Origin: Nonomuraea longispora
GTDB lineage: Bacteria; Actinomycetota; Actinomycetes; Streptosporangiales; Streptosporangiaceae
Length of the DNA: 32,600 bases
Assembly: GCF_004348345.1 (NCBI RefSeq)
Contig: NZ_SMJZ01000090.1
Location: forward strand, 1 to 32,600
Direction: 5' to 3'
Made by a program: the position numbers and the translations under genes. Below the pieces are notes generated by a model. It was not told the DNA's origin and did not search any database. It saw only the letters and a list, made by a program, of their open reading frames with translations. Shown here piece by piece: positions 1 to 6,922 of this stretch. Within the stretch, counting starts at the first letter, position 1, and each line of letters begins with the position of its first letter.

Positions 1-566
1 GGCAGGCGGGCGGCGTACGCCAGCAGTGCCCCGGCCGCCAGGATCAGCAGCTCGTTGACCCCCGCCAGGTAGGCGGCCAGCGCGGCCAGGGCCAGGGCGC
101 CCAGCCACGCGTTCTTGATCACGGTGCGCAACAGGCCGGACAGGGCGTGCGCGATGATGCCGATCACCGCCGGGACGATGCCGTACAGCAGGCCCTCGAC
201 CGCGGGTGTGCTGCCGTACGTGACGTACGCCCAGGCCAGGGCGGTGACCATGAGCGCGGCGGGGACGATGAAGCAGACGCCGGCCGCGATCAGGCCGCGC
301 AGGCGCGCACGGTCGTGGCCCAGGTGGATGGCCAGCTCGGTGGAGTTGGGGCCGGGGATCAGGTTGGTCGCGCCCATCAGGTCGGCGAATCGTTCGTCGC
401 TCACCCAGCGGCGGCGGCGTACGAGCTCGTCGCGCATCATCGCGATGTGCGCGGCCGGGCCGCCGAAGGCGATGGTGCCGAGCTTGAGGAACAGCAGCGC
501 CACCTCCCTGACCGCGTGCCAGGACGCCTTGTCCCCGCCCCGGCGGGAAGTCTCTGAGTCTTCCAC
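1..566 (-). CDS. Chromate transporter family (ChrA-like) membrane protein, N-terminal part
   Basis: This is the N-terminal 188 residues of a ChrA-family ion transporter (PF02417 type); the gene runs off the left edge. The reading frame is open from a GTG at 566 to base 1. After a polar N-terminus comes an amphipathic/hydrophobic stretch with FGGPAAHIAMM at about residues 34-44, then the family hallmark GATNLIPGPNSTE at about 65-77. Several alanine/leucine-rich membrane segments follow. An AAAGGA ribosome site precedes the GTG. The family exports chromate by proton antiport or, in many soil bacteria, has an unknown anion substrate; the substrate here cannot be told from sequence. It is divergent from a TetR gene across a 118-bp gap with palindromes, so control by that TetR is possible but inferred. 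A full-length protein would be about 380-400 residues with two homologous halves, or about 200 if a half-size member. Confidence 0.85.
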   Translation of the reverse strand, partial: MEDSETSRRGGDKASWHAVREVALLFLKLGTIAFGGPAAHIAMMRDELVRRRRWVSDERFADLMGATNLIPGPNSTELAIHLGHDRARLRGLIAAGVCFIVPAALMVTALAWAYVTYGSTPAVEGLLYGIVPAVIGIIAHALSGLLRTVIKNAWLGALALAALAAYLAGVNELLILAAGALLAYAARL

Positions 567-684
567 CGCTGCCGTCCTTTCCCGAACGTGGCGGCACCCC
601 GTGCACCGCATGTATATCAAACTCATTCGATGCAATTGCTGACCAGCTGTACAGTACACTGACCAATTGGTTACTATCCTGAGC
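567..684. promoter_or_regulatory. Divergent promoter/operator region between chrA-like gene and TetR gene
   Basis: This AT-rich gap contains two palindromes on the TetR side: TGTACAGTACA at 648-658 and the perfect 10-bp ACCAATTGGT at 662-671. The heptamer CTGACCA is directly repeated at 639-645 and 659-665. A -10-like TACTAT lies at 672-677, only 7 nt before the ATG at 685. There is no Shine-Dalgarno, which suggests leaderless or near-leaderless TetR mRNA. On the other strand TATACA (about 612-617) could serve the transporter gene. TetR autoregulation here is inference. Confidence 0.5.
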
Positions 685-1314
685 ATGCGGTCAGACAAGG
701 ACGATCTCAAAGCGCGCGCCAGGATCAGGAACGCTGCCCTGGAACTGTTCGGAGCCGAGGGTGTCGCCGGCGTGAGCCTGCGCGCGGTCGCCACCCGCGC
801 CGGCGTCTCCCACGCCCTGGTCCTGCACCATTTCGGCAGCAAGGAGGGCCTGCGCAAGGAATGCGACGCGTACGTGGTCTCGCTCGTGCGCGGCGGCCCA
901 GGCGTCGAGGCGCTGGAGGACACGACGGGCCTGGCGGCGATGCTGGAGGCCGCCGGCCCGGTGCGGCGCTATCTCGGCCGGGCGTTCCTGGACGGCGCGC
1001 CGGAGGCGGCGGCGCTCTACGACGAGATCGTCGACGCCACCGAGCGGTGGCTGGAACAGGGCGTGGCCGAAGGGTGGGCGCGGCCGGGCGAGGACCCGCG
1101 CGCCCGCGCCGCGATCTACGTGACCTGGCTGCTCGCCCCGCTGGCCTTCGGCGAGCACCTGTCGCGGGTGCTCGGCCTTCCTGACCCGCACGACCTGGAC
1201 GCCACACTGCGCTACTCGCGCGCCGGCGTCGAGATCCTCACCCGCGGCGTGTTCGCCGACGACCGCGTCCTGACGGCCTGGGAGGCGGTCAGGAAGGAGC
1301 GGCGGGCACGGTGA
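685..1314 (+). CDS. TetR family transcriptional regulator
   Basis: Cytoplasmic one-component repressor of about 209 residues, normal for the family. The N-terminal helix-turn-helix reads VSLRAVATRAGVSHALVLHH at about residues 30-49 and is followed by FGSKEGL, the usual TetR recognition-helix region (Y/HHFGSKEEL type). The C-terminal ligand-binding domain is divergent, so no ligand can be proposed. I start it at ATG 685 because the protein from there begins just before the first DNA-binding helix; a TTG at 667 is in frame but lies inside the putative operator. The stop at 1312-1314 is 44 nt before the P450 start, so the two are probably one transcript. The palindromes at 648-671 are the best candidates for its own operator. 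Targets could be itself, the P450 and the divergent transporter. Confidence 0.9.
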   Translation: MRSDKDDLKARARIRNAALELFGAEGVAGVSLRAVATRAGVSHALVLHHFGSKEGLRKECDAYVVSLVRGGPGVEALEDTTGLAAMLEAAGPVRRYLGRAFLDGAPEAAALYDEIVDATERWLEQGVAEGWARPGEDPRARAAIYVTWLLAPLAFGEHLSRVLGLPDPHDLDATLRYSRAGVEILTRGVFADDRVLTAWEAVRKERRAR

Positions 1315-1358
1315 CAGCGCTGCCCCACGACCACCTTCCCCATCGAGGAGACATGACC

Positions 1359-2522
1359 ATGACCGACCTCACCGGTTTGCTGACCGCCCCCGACAGAGAC
1401 GCGTTCCTGGCAGACCTGGCCCGGCAGGGGCCGGTGAGCCGCGGCACCTACGTCGACGGCTCGCCAGTCTGGCTGGTGACCGGCTATCCCGAGAGCGTCG
1501 CGGTGCTCACGGATCCGCGGTTCAGCAACGACGTCACCCGGCAGGCGGCGGCCGGCCCGGCCGCCCCCACCGGGTTGCCCGACGACGTCACGCCCTACTT
1601 GCTGCACACGCTGGGCCTCTACGACCCGCCGGACCACACCAGGCTGCGGCGGCTGGTGTCGCGGGAGTTCACCGCCCGCCGGGTGGAGCGGTTGCGCCCG
1701 CGCATCCAGGAGATCGCCGACGCGTTGATGTCCGATCTGCCCGAGGAGTTCGACCTCATCGAGCGCTTCGCCTACCCCCTGCCGATCCAGGTGATCTGCG
1801 AGCTGCTCGGCGTCCCCGCGGGGGACCGCGACACCTGGCGTTCCTGGGCCGCCGACCTCGGCGCTCCCGACCTGGACAAGATCGCGGCTGGAGCCAGGGG
1901 ATTGATCGCATACATGTCCCGGCTGATCGACGCCAAGCGCGCGGCGCCAGGCGACGACCTGCTGTCAGGACTGATCAAGGTGCAGGAGGCCGACGGTGAC
2001 CGGCTCTCCGACGAGGAGCTGATCTCGCTGTCGATCAGCATCCTGGTGGCCGGGCACGAGACCACCGCCGGCCTCATCAGCCAGAGCGTCCTGCTCCTGC
2101 TCACCCGCTCCCTTGACATGGGCGACGTCTCCGGCGCCGTCGAGGAGTTCCTGCGCTTCACCGGCGTCGCCGAGATCGCCGTCATGCGTTACACGCTGGA
2201 GCCCGTGGAACTCGGCGGCGTGAGCATCCCGGCGGGGGAGGCGGTGCAGGTGGTGTACGCGGCCGCCAACCGCGACCCGCGCCGCTTCGACCGGCCCGGC
2301 CTGCTTGACCCGCGCCGCGCCGACAACCCGCATCTCGCCTTCGGCCACGGCATCCACTACTGCATGGGCGCGGCGCTGGCCCGGTGCGAGATCGGGATCG
2401 CCCTCACCACTCTCATGCGCCGGTTCCCCCGGCTCGCCCTCAGCGTGCCCGCGAACGAGATCAAATGGCGGCCGGGTATGGGACGGGCGCTGACGTCCCT
2501 GCCGGTCCGCACGGCGCCCTGA
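1359..2522 (+). CDS. Cytochrome P450 (bacterial class I, CYP105/107-like)
   Basis: Soluble haem-thiolate monooxygenase of 387 residues, the normal bacterial size. It would take electrons from a ferredoxin and reductase, neither of which is encoded here. The I-helix oxygen-binding motif AGHETT is at 231-236 and the K-helix ExxR is E263-R266. The haem loop FGHGIHYCMG is at 328-337 with the axial Cys335. Two in-frame ATGs lie at 1353 and 1359; I chose 1359 because GAGGAG at 1345-1350 is 8 nt upstream of it and only 2 nt from 1353. An in-frame GTG at 1311 overlaps the TetR stop and is less likely. The substrate is unknown; no biosynthetic enzymes surround it, so a xenobiotic or scavenged metabolite is as likely as a secondary metabolite. 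It is probably cotranscribed with and controlled by the preceding TetR. Confidence 0.93.
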   Translation: MTDLTGLLTAPDRDAFLADLARQGPVSRGTYVDGSPVWLVTGYPESVAVLTDPRFSNDVTRQAAAGPAAPTGLPDDVTPYLLHTLGLYDPPDHTRLRRLVSREFTARRVERLRPRIQEIADALMSDLPEEFDLIERFAYPLPIQVICELLGVPAGDRDTWRSWAADLGAPDLDKIAAGARGLIAYMSRLIDAKRAAPGDDLLSGLIKVQEADGDRLSDEELISLSISILVAGHETTAGLISQSVLLLLTRSLDMGDVSGAVEEFLRFTGVAEIAVMRYTLEPVELGGVSIPAGEAVQVVYAAANRDPRRFDRPGLLDPRRADNPHLAFGHGIHYCMGAALARCEIGIALTTLMRRFPRLALSVPANEIKWRPGMGRALTSLPVRTAP

Positions 2523-2530
2523 CCGCCGCC

Positions 2531-2579
2531 GGTCGCGCCGCCCGGCCGGCGCGACCGGGCGGGCCACAAGGCTCGCCCG
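2531..2579. terminator. Double hairpin terminator between convergent P450 genes
   Basis: Two hairpins sit back to back between the convergent P450 stops. The first pairs GGTCGCGCCG (2531-2540) with CGGCGCGACC (2547-2556) around a 6-nt loop. The second pairs CGGGCGGGCC (2556-2565) with GGCTCGCCCG (2570-2579) around ACAA, with one G-U pair. There is no U-tract, as is common in GC-rich actinobacteria, so they may work on both strands. Function is inferred from position and stem strength. Confidence 0.7.
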
Positions 2580-2594
2580 GCCGGCGGGTCGCGC

Positions 2595-3803
2595 TCAGCG
2601 CTGCGGCCAGAGCAGCGGGAGGCGGCGCACTCCCGTCATGGTCGGCGTGGGGATGAACTCCACGGGCTCGTCAGGGTCGGCGCGCAGGGGGTCGAGGCGA
2701 TCGAGCAGGATGCCGAGCGCGACCCGTCCCTCCAGCCGGGCCAAGGGCGCCCCGAGGCAGAAGTGGATGCCGCGGCCGAAGGCGAGATGCGGGTTGGGGT
2801 CGCGCTCGGGGTCGAAGACGCCGGGGTCGGGGAACTGCCGGGGATCCCGGTTGGCCTGACCCAGCCAGCACATCACGAGCTGGTCGGCGGGGATCGTCTC
2901 GCCGCCCAGCTCGACCTCGCGGGTGGTGGACCTGGCGAGGGCGGCGAACGGCGTGAGGAGGCGCAGGGACTCCTCGATCACGGCCGGGACGGAGGAGCGG
3001 TCGGCGCGCACTCTGTCCTGCTGCTCGGGGAAGGCGTCGAGGCAGAGCACCGTGTTGCCGAGCAGCATCGTCGTGGTGACGTGCCCGGCTAGCAGCAGGA
3101 CGATCGCGAAATTGACCACCTGGTCGTCGGGCAGCCGCTCGCCGTCCACCTCGGCCTCGACCAGCTTGGTGAGCAGGTCGGCACGCGGTCGCGTCCTGCG
3201 CTCGGCGGCGTGTGTGGCGAGATAGTGCGACATCTCCTTCCACGGTTTCAGCGCTGCCTGGACGTCGGCGCCGCGGTCCTCCGACGGCTCGGCGAGCGAG
3301 ATCTTGCCTTCGTGGTCGAACAGCCCGTCGGCCCACTGCTTGAACAGGGCGCGGTCGCTGGCGGGCACCCCCAGCAACTCGGCGATCACGATGACGGGAA
3401 GCGGATAGGCCAGGTCGGTCACCAGCTCGAGGCGGCCGCGCTCGGCCGCCGCGTCGAGCAGCTCGTGGGTGAGGGCGGCGATCCTCGGTTCGAGATCCGC
3501 GACGACCTTCCTGGTGAAGGCGCTGCTGACCAGCTTGCGCAGCTTGCCGTGCTCCGGCGGGTCGATCTGGGTGATGAAGCCCTCCATCGACAGCTCGTCC
3601 GTCTCCGGCATCAGTTTCCTGGTCACGCGCATGGTGTCGGAGGAGAACGTCGTGGGGTCGCCGAGAACCTGGTGCAGCTCCGGATATCCGTAGACGTTCC
3701 ACAGTCCGGTGGCCGCGTCGAACTCGACCGGCCGGCCCTGACGCGGCCCGTGCAACCAGAACAGCTGTTGGGGAATGTCGTATCGCTCGACGATGTCGGC
3801 CAT
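2595..3803 (-). CDS. Cytochrome P450 with non-acidic I-helix motif
   Basis: Second haem-thiolate monooxygenase, 402 residues and unrelated in detail to the one it converges on. The I-helix motif is AGHVTT at 239-244, with Val where most P450s carry an acidic residue before the conserved Thr. The K-helix ExxR is E278-R281, and the haem loop FGRGIHFCLG at 342-351 holds the axial Cys349. The ATG at 3801-3803 has GGAGA 4 nt upstream. It follows the TetR gene by 9 nt, so the two form one operon. The AGHxTTT variant recurs in some actinobacterial P450s, where the proton-relay network differs from the canonical one (family knowledge). Substrate unknown; no redox partner is adjacent. Confidence 0.93.
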   Translation of the reverse strand: MADIVERYDIPQQLFWLHGPRQGRPVEFDAATGLWNVYGYPELHQVLGDPTTFSSDTMRVTRKLMPETDELSMEGFITQIDPPEHGKLRKLVSSAFTRKVVADLEPRIAALTHELLDAAAERGRLELVTDLAYPLPVIVIAELLGVPASDRALFKQWADGLFDHEGKISLAEPSEDRGADVQAALKPWKEMSHYLATHAAERRTRPRADLLTKLVEAEVDGERLPDDQVVNFAIVLLLAGHVTTTMLLGNTVLCLDAFPEQQDRVRADRSSVPAVIEESLRLLTPFAALARSTTREVELGGETIPADQLVMCWLGQANRDPRQFPDPGVFDPERDPNPHLAFGRGIHFCLGAPLARLEGRVALGILLDRLDPLRADPDEPVEFIPTPTMTGVRRLPLLWPQR

Positions 3804-3812
3804 CGTCTCTCC

Positions 3813-4472
3813 TTAGTCGTAGATCCACTGTCGGTAGGGCGGAATCAGCGCCGAGAAGATCGTGATGAACTCGGTCGCCGCCGCGGCCAGCACTTCGGGT
3901 GAGGGCTGCTCGGCCGGTTCGAACGTCTCGCGTACGGTGAAGGCGAGCGCGTCGGCTCTGCTTTCCAGGTCGAGCGACGAATCGGCGGTTTCGGTGCCGT
4001 CGAGGACGTAGAAGCCCACCTGCGCGGCGGCCATCGTGTACGCCAGATGAGGCACGTCGGTCCTGAGCAGCGCGTACTTCTCGCCCACCAGGTGAAAACG
4101 CTCGGCCGCGAGCAGGTCGTGGCTGCGCATCGGGTGGTGGGCGAGCTTGCCGAGCAGGTCGAGGTCGGTGGTGAGCATCGCTCGAAGCAGCGGCCTGCGG
4201 CACATGCTGAGGAAGGCCATACGCGCGAAGCGGTGCGGTCGCACGTTCGCCGGATCCTGGCGCATCAGCGCGCACCACTCCTCCACGAGCTCGATGGACT
4301 CGCGCAGCATCAGCGCCTCGAAAAGCTCGTTCTTGGTACGCCAGTGCAGGTAGACGGTGCCCTTGCCGACCTCGGCCCGTGAGGCGATGTCGTCGACGGT
4401 GACCTTGCGGTAGCCGTGCCGCAGCAGCAGCTCTCCGGCCGCATCGAGAATCCGGTCCGCCCGCTCCAGCAA
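3813..4472 (-). CDS. TetR family transcriptional regulator (upstream of P450)
   Basis: Repressor-type regulator of 219 residues. The N-terminal helix-turn-helix VTVDDIASRAEVGKGTVYLH at about residues 24-43 is followed by WRTKNELF, and a longer all-helical effector domain makes up the rest. The start is a TTG at 4470-4472, with AGGAG about 8 nt upstream; no ATG or GTG is available in frame closer to the first helix. It is the first gene of a two-gene operon with the P450 at 2595-3803. The likely role is sensing the P450 substrate or product and repressing both genes, an inference from the arrangement. The upstream gap holds an inverted repeat suited to autoregulation. Confidence 0.9.
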   Translation of the reverse strand: MLERADRILDAAGELLLRHGYRKVTVDDIASRAEVGKGTVYLHWRTKNELFEALMLRESIELVEEWCALMRQDPANVRPHRFARMAFLSMCRRPLLRAMLTTDLDLLGKLAHHPMRSHDLLAAERFHLVGEKYALLRTDVPHLAYTMAAAQVGFYVLDGTETADSSLDLESRADALAFTVRETFEPAEQPSPEVLAAAATEFITIFSALIPPYRQWIYD

Positions 4473-4485
4473 ACTGGCGCTCCTT

Positions 4486-4515
4486 TGACTGGATATGAAA
4501 TCTGGTCATCAGTCA
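4486..4515. promoter_or_regulatory. Candidate operator upstream of TetR gene 3813-4472
   Basis: TGACTG at 4486-4491 and CAGTCA at 4510-4515 form inverted arms 18 nt apart, just upstream of the TTG start at 4472. A weak -10-like CATATC (minus strand) lies between the arms. This suits a TetR autoregulatory site, but the arms are short and chance is not excluded. Confidence 0.35.
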
Positions 4516-4570
4516 CACTACGCCGATCTCCGGCGAGGTCAAGGTTCTGGCGGGCGAAGTGTCCTGACGC

Positions 4571-4607
4571 CCGCCGACGGCTCCGGCCGGAGCGGGACTA
4601 TCGGCGG
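4571..4607 (-). terminator. Candidate terminator at the 3' end of TetR gene 4598-5221
   Basis: The 14-bp perfect palindrome GCTCCGGCCGGAGC (4580-4593) is nested inside outer arms CCGCCGA (4571-4577) and TCGGCGG (4601-4607). The outer arm overlaps the last codons and stop of the TetR gene. A stable structure in the minus-strand transcript is likely. There is no U-tract. Confidence 0.45.
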
Positions 4608-5221
4608 CGGCAGGCCGCCAGTGCGGCGAGAATGACCTCCACGAGCGGCGTGAGGTCGTCGTCCACGGGCTCGGCGGGCTGCCACGGGGTGCGCGGCCGC
4701 AGGTAGGCCAGCGCCACCAGGCAGTCGACGGCCAGCTCGGTGTCGAGGTCGGGCGGGAGCTCGCCCCGGTCGACGGCGCGGTGGAGCAGCCGGGCTCCCG
4801 CGGCGCGGCGAGGTTGCTCCGCGCGGGTCTGCATGGCCGCGGCCAGGCGCGGGTTCCTGGTCGCCTCGGCGGTCAGGTCGGTGAGGACACGCATGGTCCG
4901 CGGGTCGGCCCGCAGCGCCGAGGCATGGCGTACGAAGCCCTCCACGTCGTCGCGCAGTTCGCCGGTGTCCGGCAGCGGCACGGCCTCGTCGGCCAGGTGA
5001 GTGAGGATCTCCAGCACCAGCGGCTCCTTGGAACCCCAGCGCCGGTAGATGGCGGCCTTGCCGACCCCGGCGCGGCGGGCGATGGCGTCCATGGACATCC
5101 GGGCGTAGCCCGTGTCGATCAGCTCGGCCAGGGCCGCCTGGCGGATCGCGTCGGTGACGTCGGCGCGCAGCACGGCCGCGCCGGCCGGCCGGCGCTCGGG
5201 GTCGGAGGTGGCGTCGGGCAT
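4598..5221 (-). CDS. TetR family transcriptional regulator (divergent to FAD monooxygenase)
   Basis: A 207-residue regulator. The helix-turn-helix MSMDAIARRAGVGKAAIYRR lies at about residues 42-61, followed by WGSKEPLV. It has a C-terminal TetR effector domain of the type with a conserved AEATRNPRLAAAM-like helix. The ATG at 5219-5221 has GGAGG about 7 nt upstream. It is transcribed away from the FAD monooxygenase at 5335. The 113-bp gap carries two near-identical 16-bp palindromes, one on each promoter side. This is the classic layout for a repressor controlling itself and a divergent catabolic or resistance oxygenase. The effector is probably the monooxygenase substrate (inferred). Confidence 0.92.
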   Translation of the reverse strand: MPDATSDPERRPAGAAVLRADVTDAIRQAALAELIDTGYARMSMDAIARRAGVGKAAIYRRWGSKEPLVLEILTHLADEAVPLPDTGELRDDVEGFVRHASALRADPRTMRVLTDLTAEATRNPRLAAAMQTRAEQPRRAAGARLLHRAVDRGELPPDLDTELAVDCLVALAYLRPRTPWQPAEPVDDDLTPLVEVILAALAACRRR

Positions 5222-5244
5222 CCGTCAGATCCTCCATGTGAAAC

Positions 5245-5260
5245 GGAACGGTTGCGTTCC
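5245..5260. promoter_or_regulatory. TetR operator 1
   Basis: GGAACGGTTGCGTTCC is a 16-bp palindrome with 6-bp perfect arms. Read on the minus strand (GGAACGCAACCGTTCC) it matches operator 2 at all but two of 16 positions, and the match extends into flanking GTTy. It lies in the leader or promoter of the TetR gene starting at 5221. Confidence 0.75.
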
Positions 5261-5289
5261 ATCGTAGTGCGGGATAGCGTGGAAGCGAA

Positions 5290-5305
5290 GGAACGTAACG
5301 GTTCC
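5290..5305. promoter_or_regulatory. TetR operator 2
   Basis: GGAACGTAACGGTTCC is the partner of operator 1, on the monooxygenase side of the gap and 30 nt before its ATG. Consensus of the pair is GGAACGyAACsGTTCCGTTy. Centres are 45 bp apart and the sites are in opposite orientation, each nearer one of the two divergent genes. Confidence 0.75.
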
Positions 5306-5334
5306 GTTCTGACGTCTCTCCGCTGGTGGTGGCC

Positions 5335-6864
5335 ATGACAGAATCCGCTGAGGTCGTGGTGGTCGGAGCCGGGCCCGCCGGTCTGGCGCTGGCCTGTGCC
5401 CTGCGGCTGCACGGGGTGGCCGTCCGGGTGGTGGACCAGGCTCCGGGCCCGGCCACCACCTCGCGAGCCAACATCCTGCACGCCCGCGGCGTCGAGGTGC
5501 TCGACCGGCTGGGCGCGCTCGGTGACCTGCCCGGCCGGTCGGCCCCGTCACTCGTGCTGACCACGTACATCGGCGGGCGAGCGGCGATCGTCACCCGCTT
5601 CGGCGACGCCGGCACGCCGAGACCGGCGCTGGTCCTCCCCCAGACCGACATCGAGGCGCAGCTGCGCGCCCGCCTGGCCGAGCTGGGCACCGACGTGGAG
5701 TGGGGCACGGCCCTGACCGACCTCGTCGAGGACGAGGGCGGCGTCACCGTCGTGCTCGACGGCGGGCGCAAGCTGCGCGCCGGCTGGCTGGCGGGCTGCG
5801 ACGGCAGCCACAGCACGGTCCGCAAACTGGCCGGCATCCCCTTTCCCGGCGCGCCGCTGACCGACCAGTGGCTCCTGGCCGACGTGCACGCCGGCTGGGA
5901 GCTCGCCCGCGCCGGTGGACATGGATGGGCCCACAAGGACGGCCCGCTGTTCGCCATGCCCATGCCCGGTGGCGAAGCGGACGACCGGTGGCGGCTCATG
6001 GCCTACCTGCCGGGCGCCAAGGACGAGCGGCTCACCGAGCCCGAGATTCTCGCGGCCTTCCGCCGCCTGGTGGGCGAGCGCGCCGGCCTCGACGGCGATC
6101 GGATCCGCGACGCGGTCTGGGCGTCGGTCTTCCGCGTGCACCGCCGGCTGGCCGACGCCTACCGGCGGGGCCGGGTCCTGCTCGCCGGTGACGCGGCCCA
6201 CATCCACAGCCCCATGGGCGGGCAGGGAATGGTCACGGGGATGGGCGACGCCGAGAACCTCGCCTGGAAGCTCGCCCTCGTCATCCAGGGCCGCGCAAGC
6301 GGGCGCCTGCTGGACACCTACCAGGACGAACGCCGTCCGCTCGCGACCGAGGTGCTGCGCAACACCAGCGCCACCACCCGCCTCCAGATCGGCGACGGCC
6401 CGTTGCTGCGCCTGCTGATCTCATGGGTGCTGGCGCCGCTGGGCAACCACCCGGCGGTGCAGCGCCGCGCGACCCAGGTCGCCTCGCAGCTCGGAGTGAG
6501 CTACCGCCGCGGCCCTCTCGCCGTTCGCGGCTCCCTGCTCGGCCCGGACCGCCGTCCACGATCCGGCGACCGGGTTCCCGATCTGCCGTGCGCCGACGCC
6601 GACGGCCACGTCACCCGTCTGCACGCCGAACTGCGCGGACGCTGGGCGCTGCTGGCCACCGGGGACGCCGCGGAGGCGTGCCGATCGGAGGCGGGCACGT
6701 TCCTGGGCGACCGCGTCGTCGTGCTGACACCGGACGGATGGTCCACGGACGAGGTCTGGCTCGTCCGTCCCGACGCGCACCTCGCCTGGCGCGGCCGGCC
6801 GGCCTCCGGCGGCCTGACGCGCTGGCTGCGCGGCGCCCTCCAGCATGGACGCGCGCGGGCGTGA
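5335..6864 (+). CDS. FAD-dependent aromatic monooxygenase (group A, PheA/MhpA/TfdB type)
   Basis: Single-component flavoprotein hydroxylase of 509 residues that would use NAD(P)H and O2 to hydroxylate an aromatic or polyketide-like substrate in the cytoplasm. The N-terminal dinucleotide fold GAGPAG is at 11-16. The DG motif GCDGSHSTVRK is at 154-164. The second FAD motif LAGDAAHIHSPMGGQGM is at 283-299 and leads into the ENLAWKL helix typical of PF01494. The C-terminal ~130 residues form the thioredoxin-like domain seen in phenol hydroxylase relatives. I chose ATG 5335; an in-frame GTG at 5326 is possible and neither has a strong ribosome site. The stop codon lies within an 8-bp tandem repeat. 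Control is probably by the divergent TetR. Antibiotic-inactivating homologues exist in this superfamily, but nothing here decides between catabolism and detoxification. Confidence 0.93.
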   Translation: MTESAEVVVVGAGPAGLALACALRLHGVAVRVVDQAPGPATTSRANILHARGVEVLDRLGALGDLPGRSAPSLVLTTYIGGRAAIVTRFGDAGTPRPALVLPQTDIEAQLRARLAELGTDVEWGTALTDLVEDEGGVTVVLDGGRKLRAGWLAGCDGSHSTVRKLAGIPFPGAPLTDQWLLADVHAGWELARAGGHGWAHKDGPLFAMPMPGGEADDRWRLMAYLPGAKDERLTEPEILAAFRRLVGERAGLDGDRIRDAVWASVFRVHRRLADAYRRGRVLLAGDAAHIHSPMGGQGMVTGMGDAENLAWKLALVIQGRASGRLLDTYQDERRPLATEVLRNTSATTRLQIGDGPLLRLLISWVLAPLGNHPAVQRRATQVASQLGVSYRRGPLAVRGSLLGPDRRPRSGDRVPDLPCADADGHVTRLHAELRGRWALLATGDAAEACRSEAGTFLGDRVVVLTPDGWSTDEVWLVRPDAHLAWRGRPASGGLTRWLRGALQHGRARA

Positions 6865-6908
6865 CACCGTGACACCGTGACACTGTGACACCGTGAGACC
6901 GTGAGACG
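6861..6908 (+). repeat. Six tandem copies of an 8-bp repeat (GTGACACC)
   Basis: Six head-to-tail octamers: GTGACACC, GTGACACC, GTGACACT, GTGACACC, GTGAGACC and GTGAGACG. The first copy supplies the monooxygenase stop codon (6862-6864). The array fills the 58-bp gap before the convergent qcrB-like gene. Copy number could vary by slippage without changing the protein, since the first unit already ends it. Confidence 0.9.
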
Positions 6909-6922
6909 ACATGGCCCCGGTG

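Noticed and set aside
2671..4509. Long minus-strand open frame (about 612 codons) across the P450 and TetR genes
   Set aside because: It is an out-of-frame shadow typical of high-GC DNA. The overlapping P450 and TetR frames carry complete family motifs and this one none.
6861..6908. Tandem array considered as a CRISPR or an iteron set
   Set aside because: Units are 8 bp with no spacers, and no cas or replication gene is near.
1..6910. P450s, TetRs and the FAD monooxygenase as one secondary-metabolite gene cluster
   Set aside because: No synthase, transferase or resistance core gene is present, and the genes form separate TetR-controlled units.
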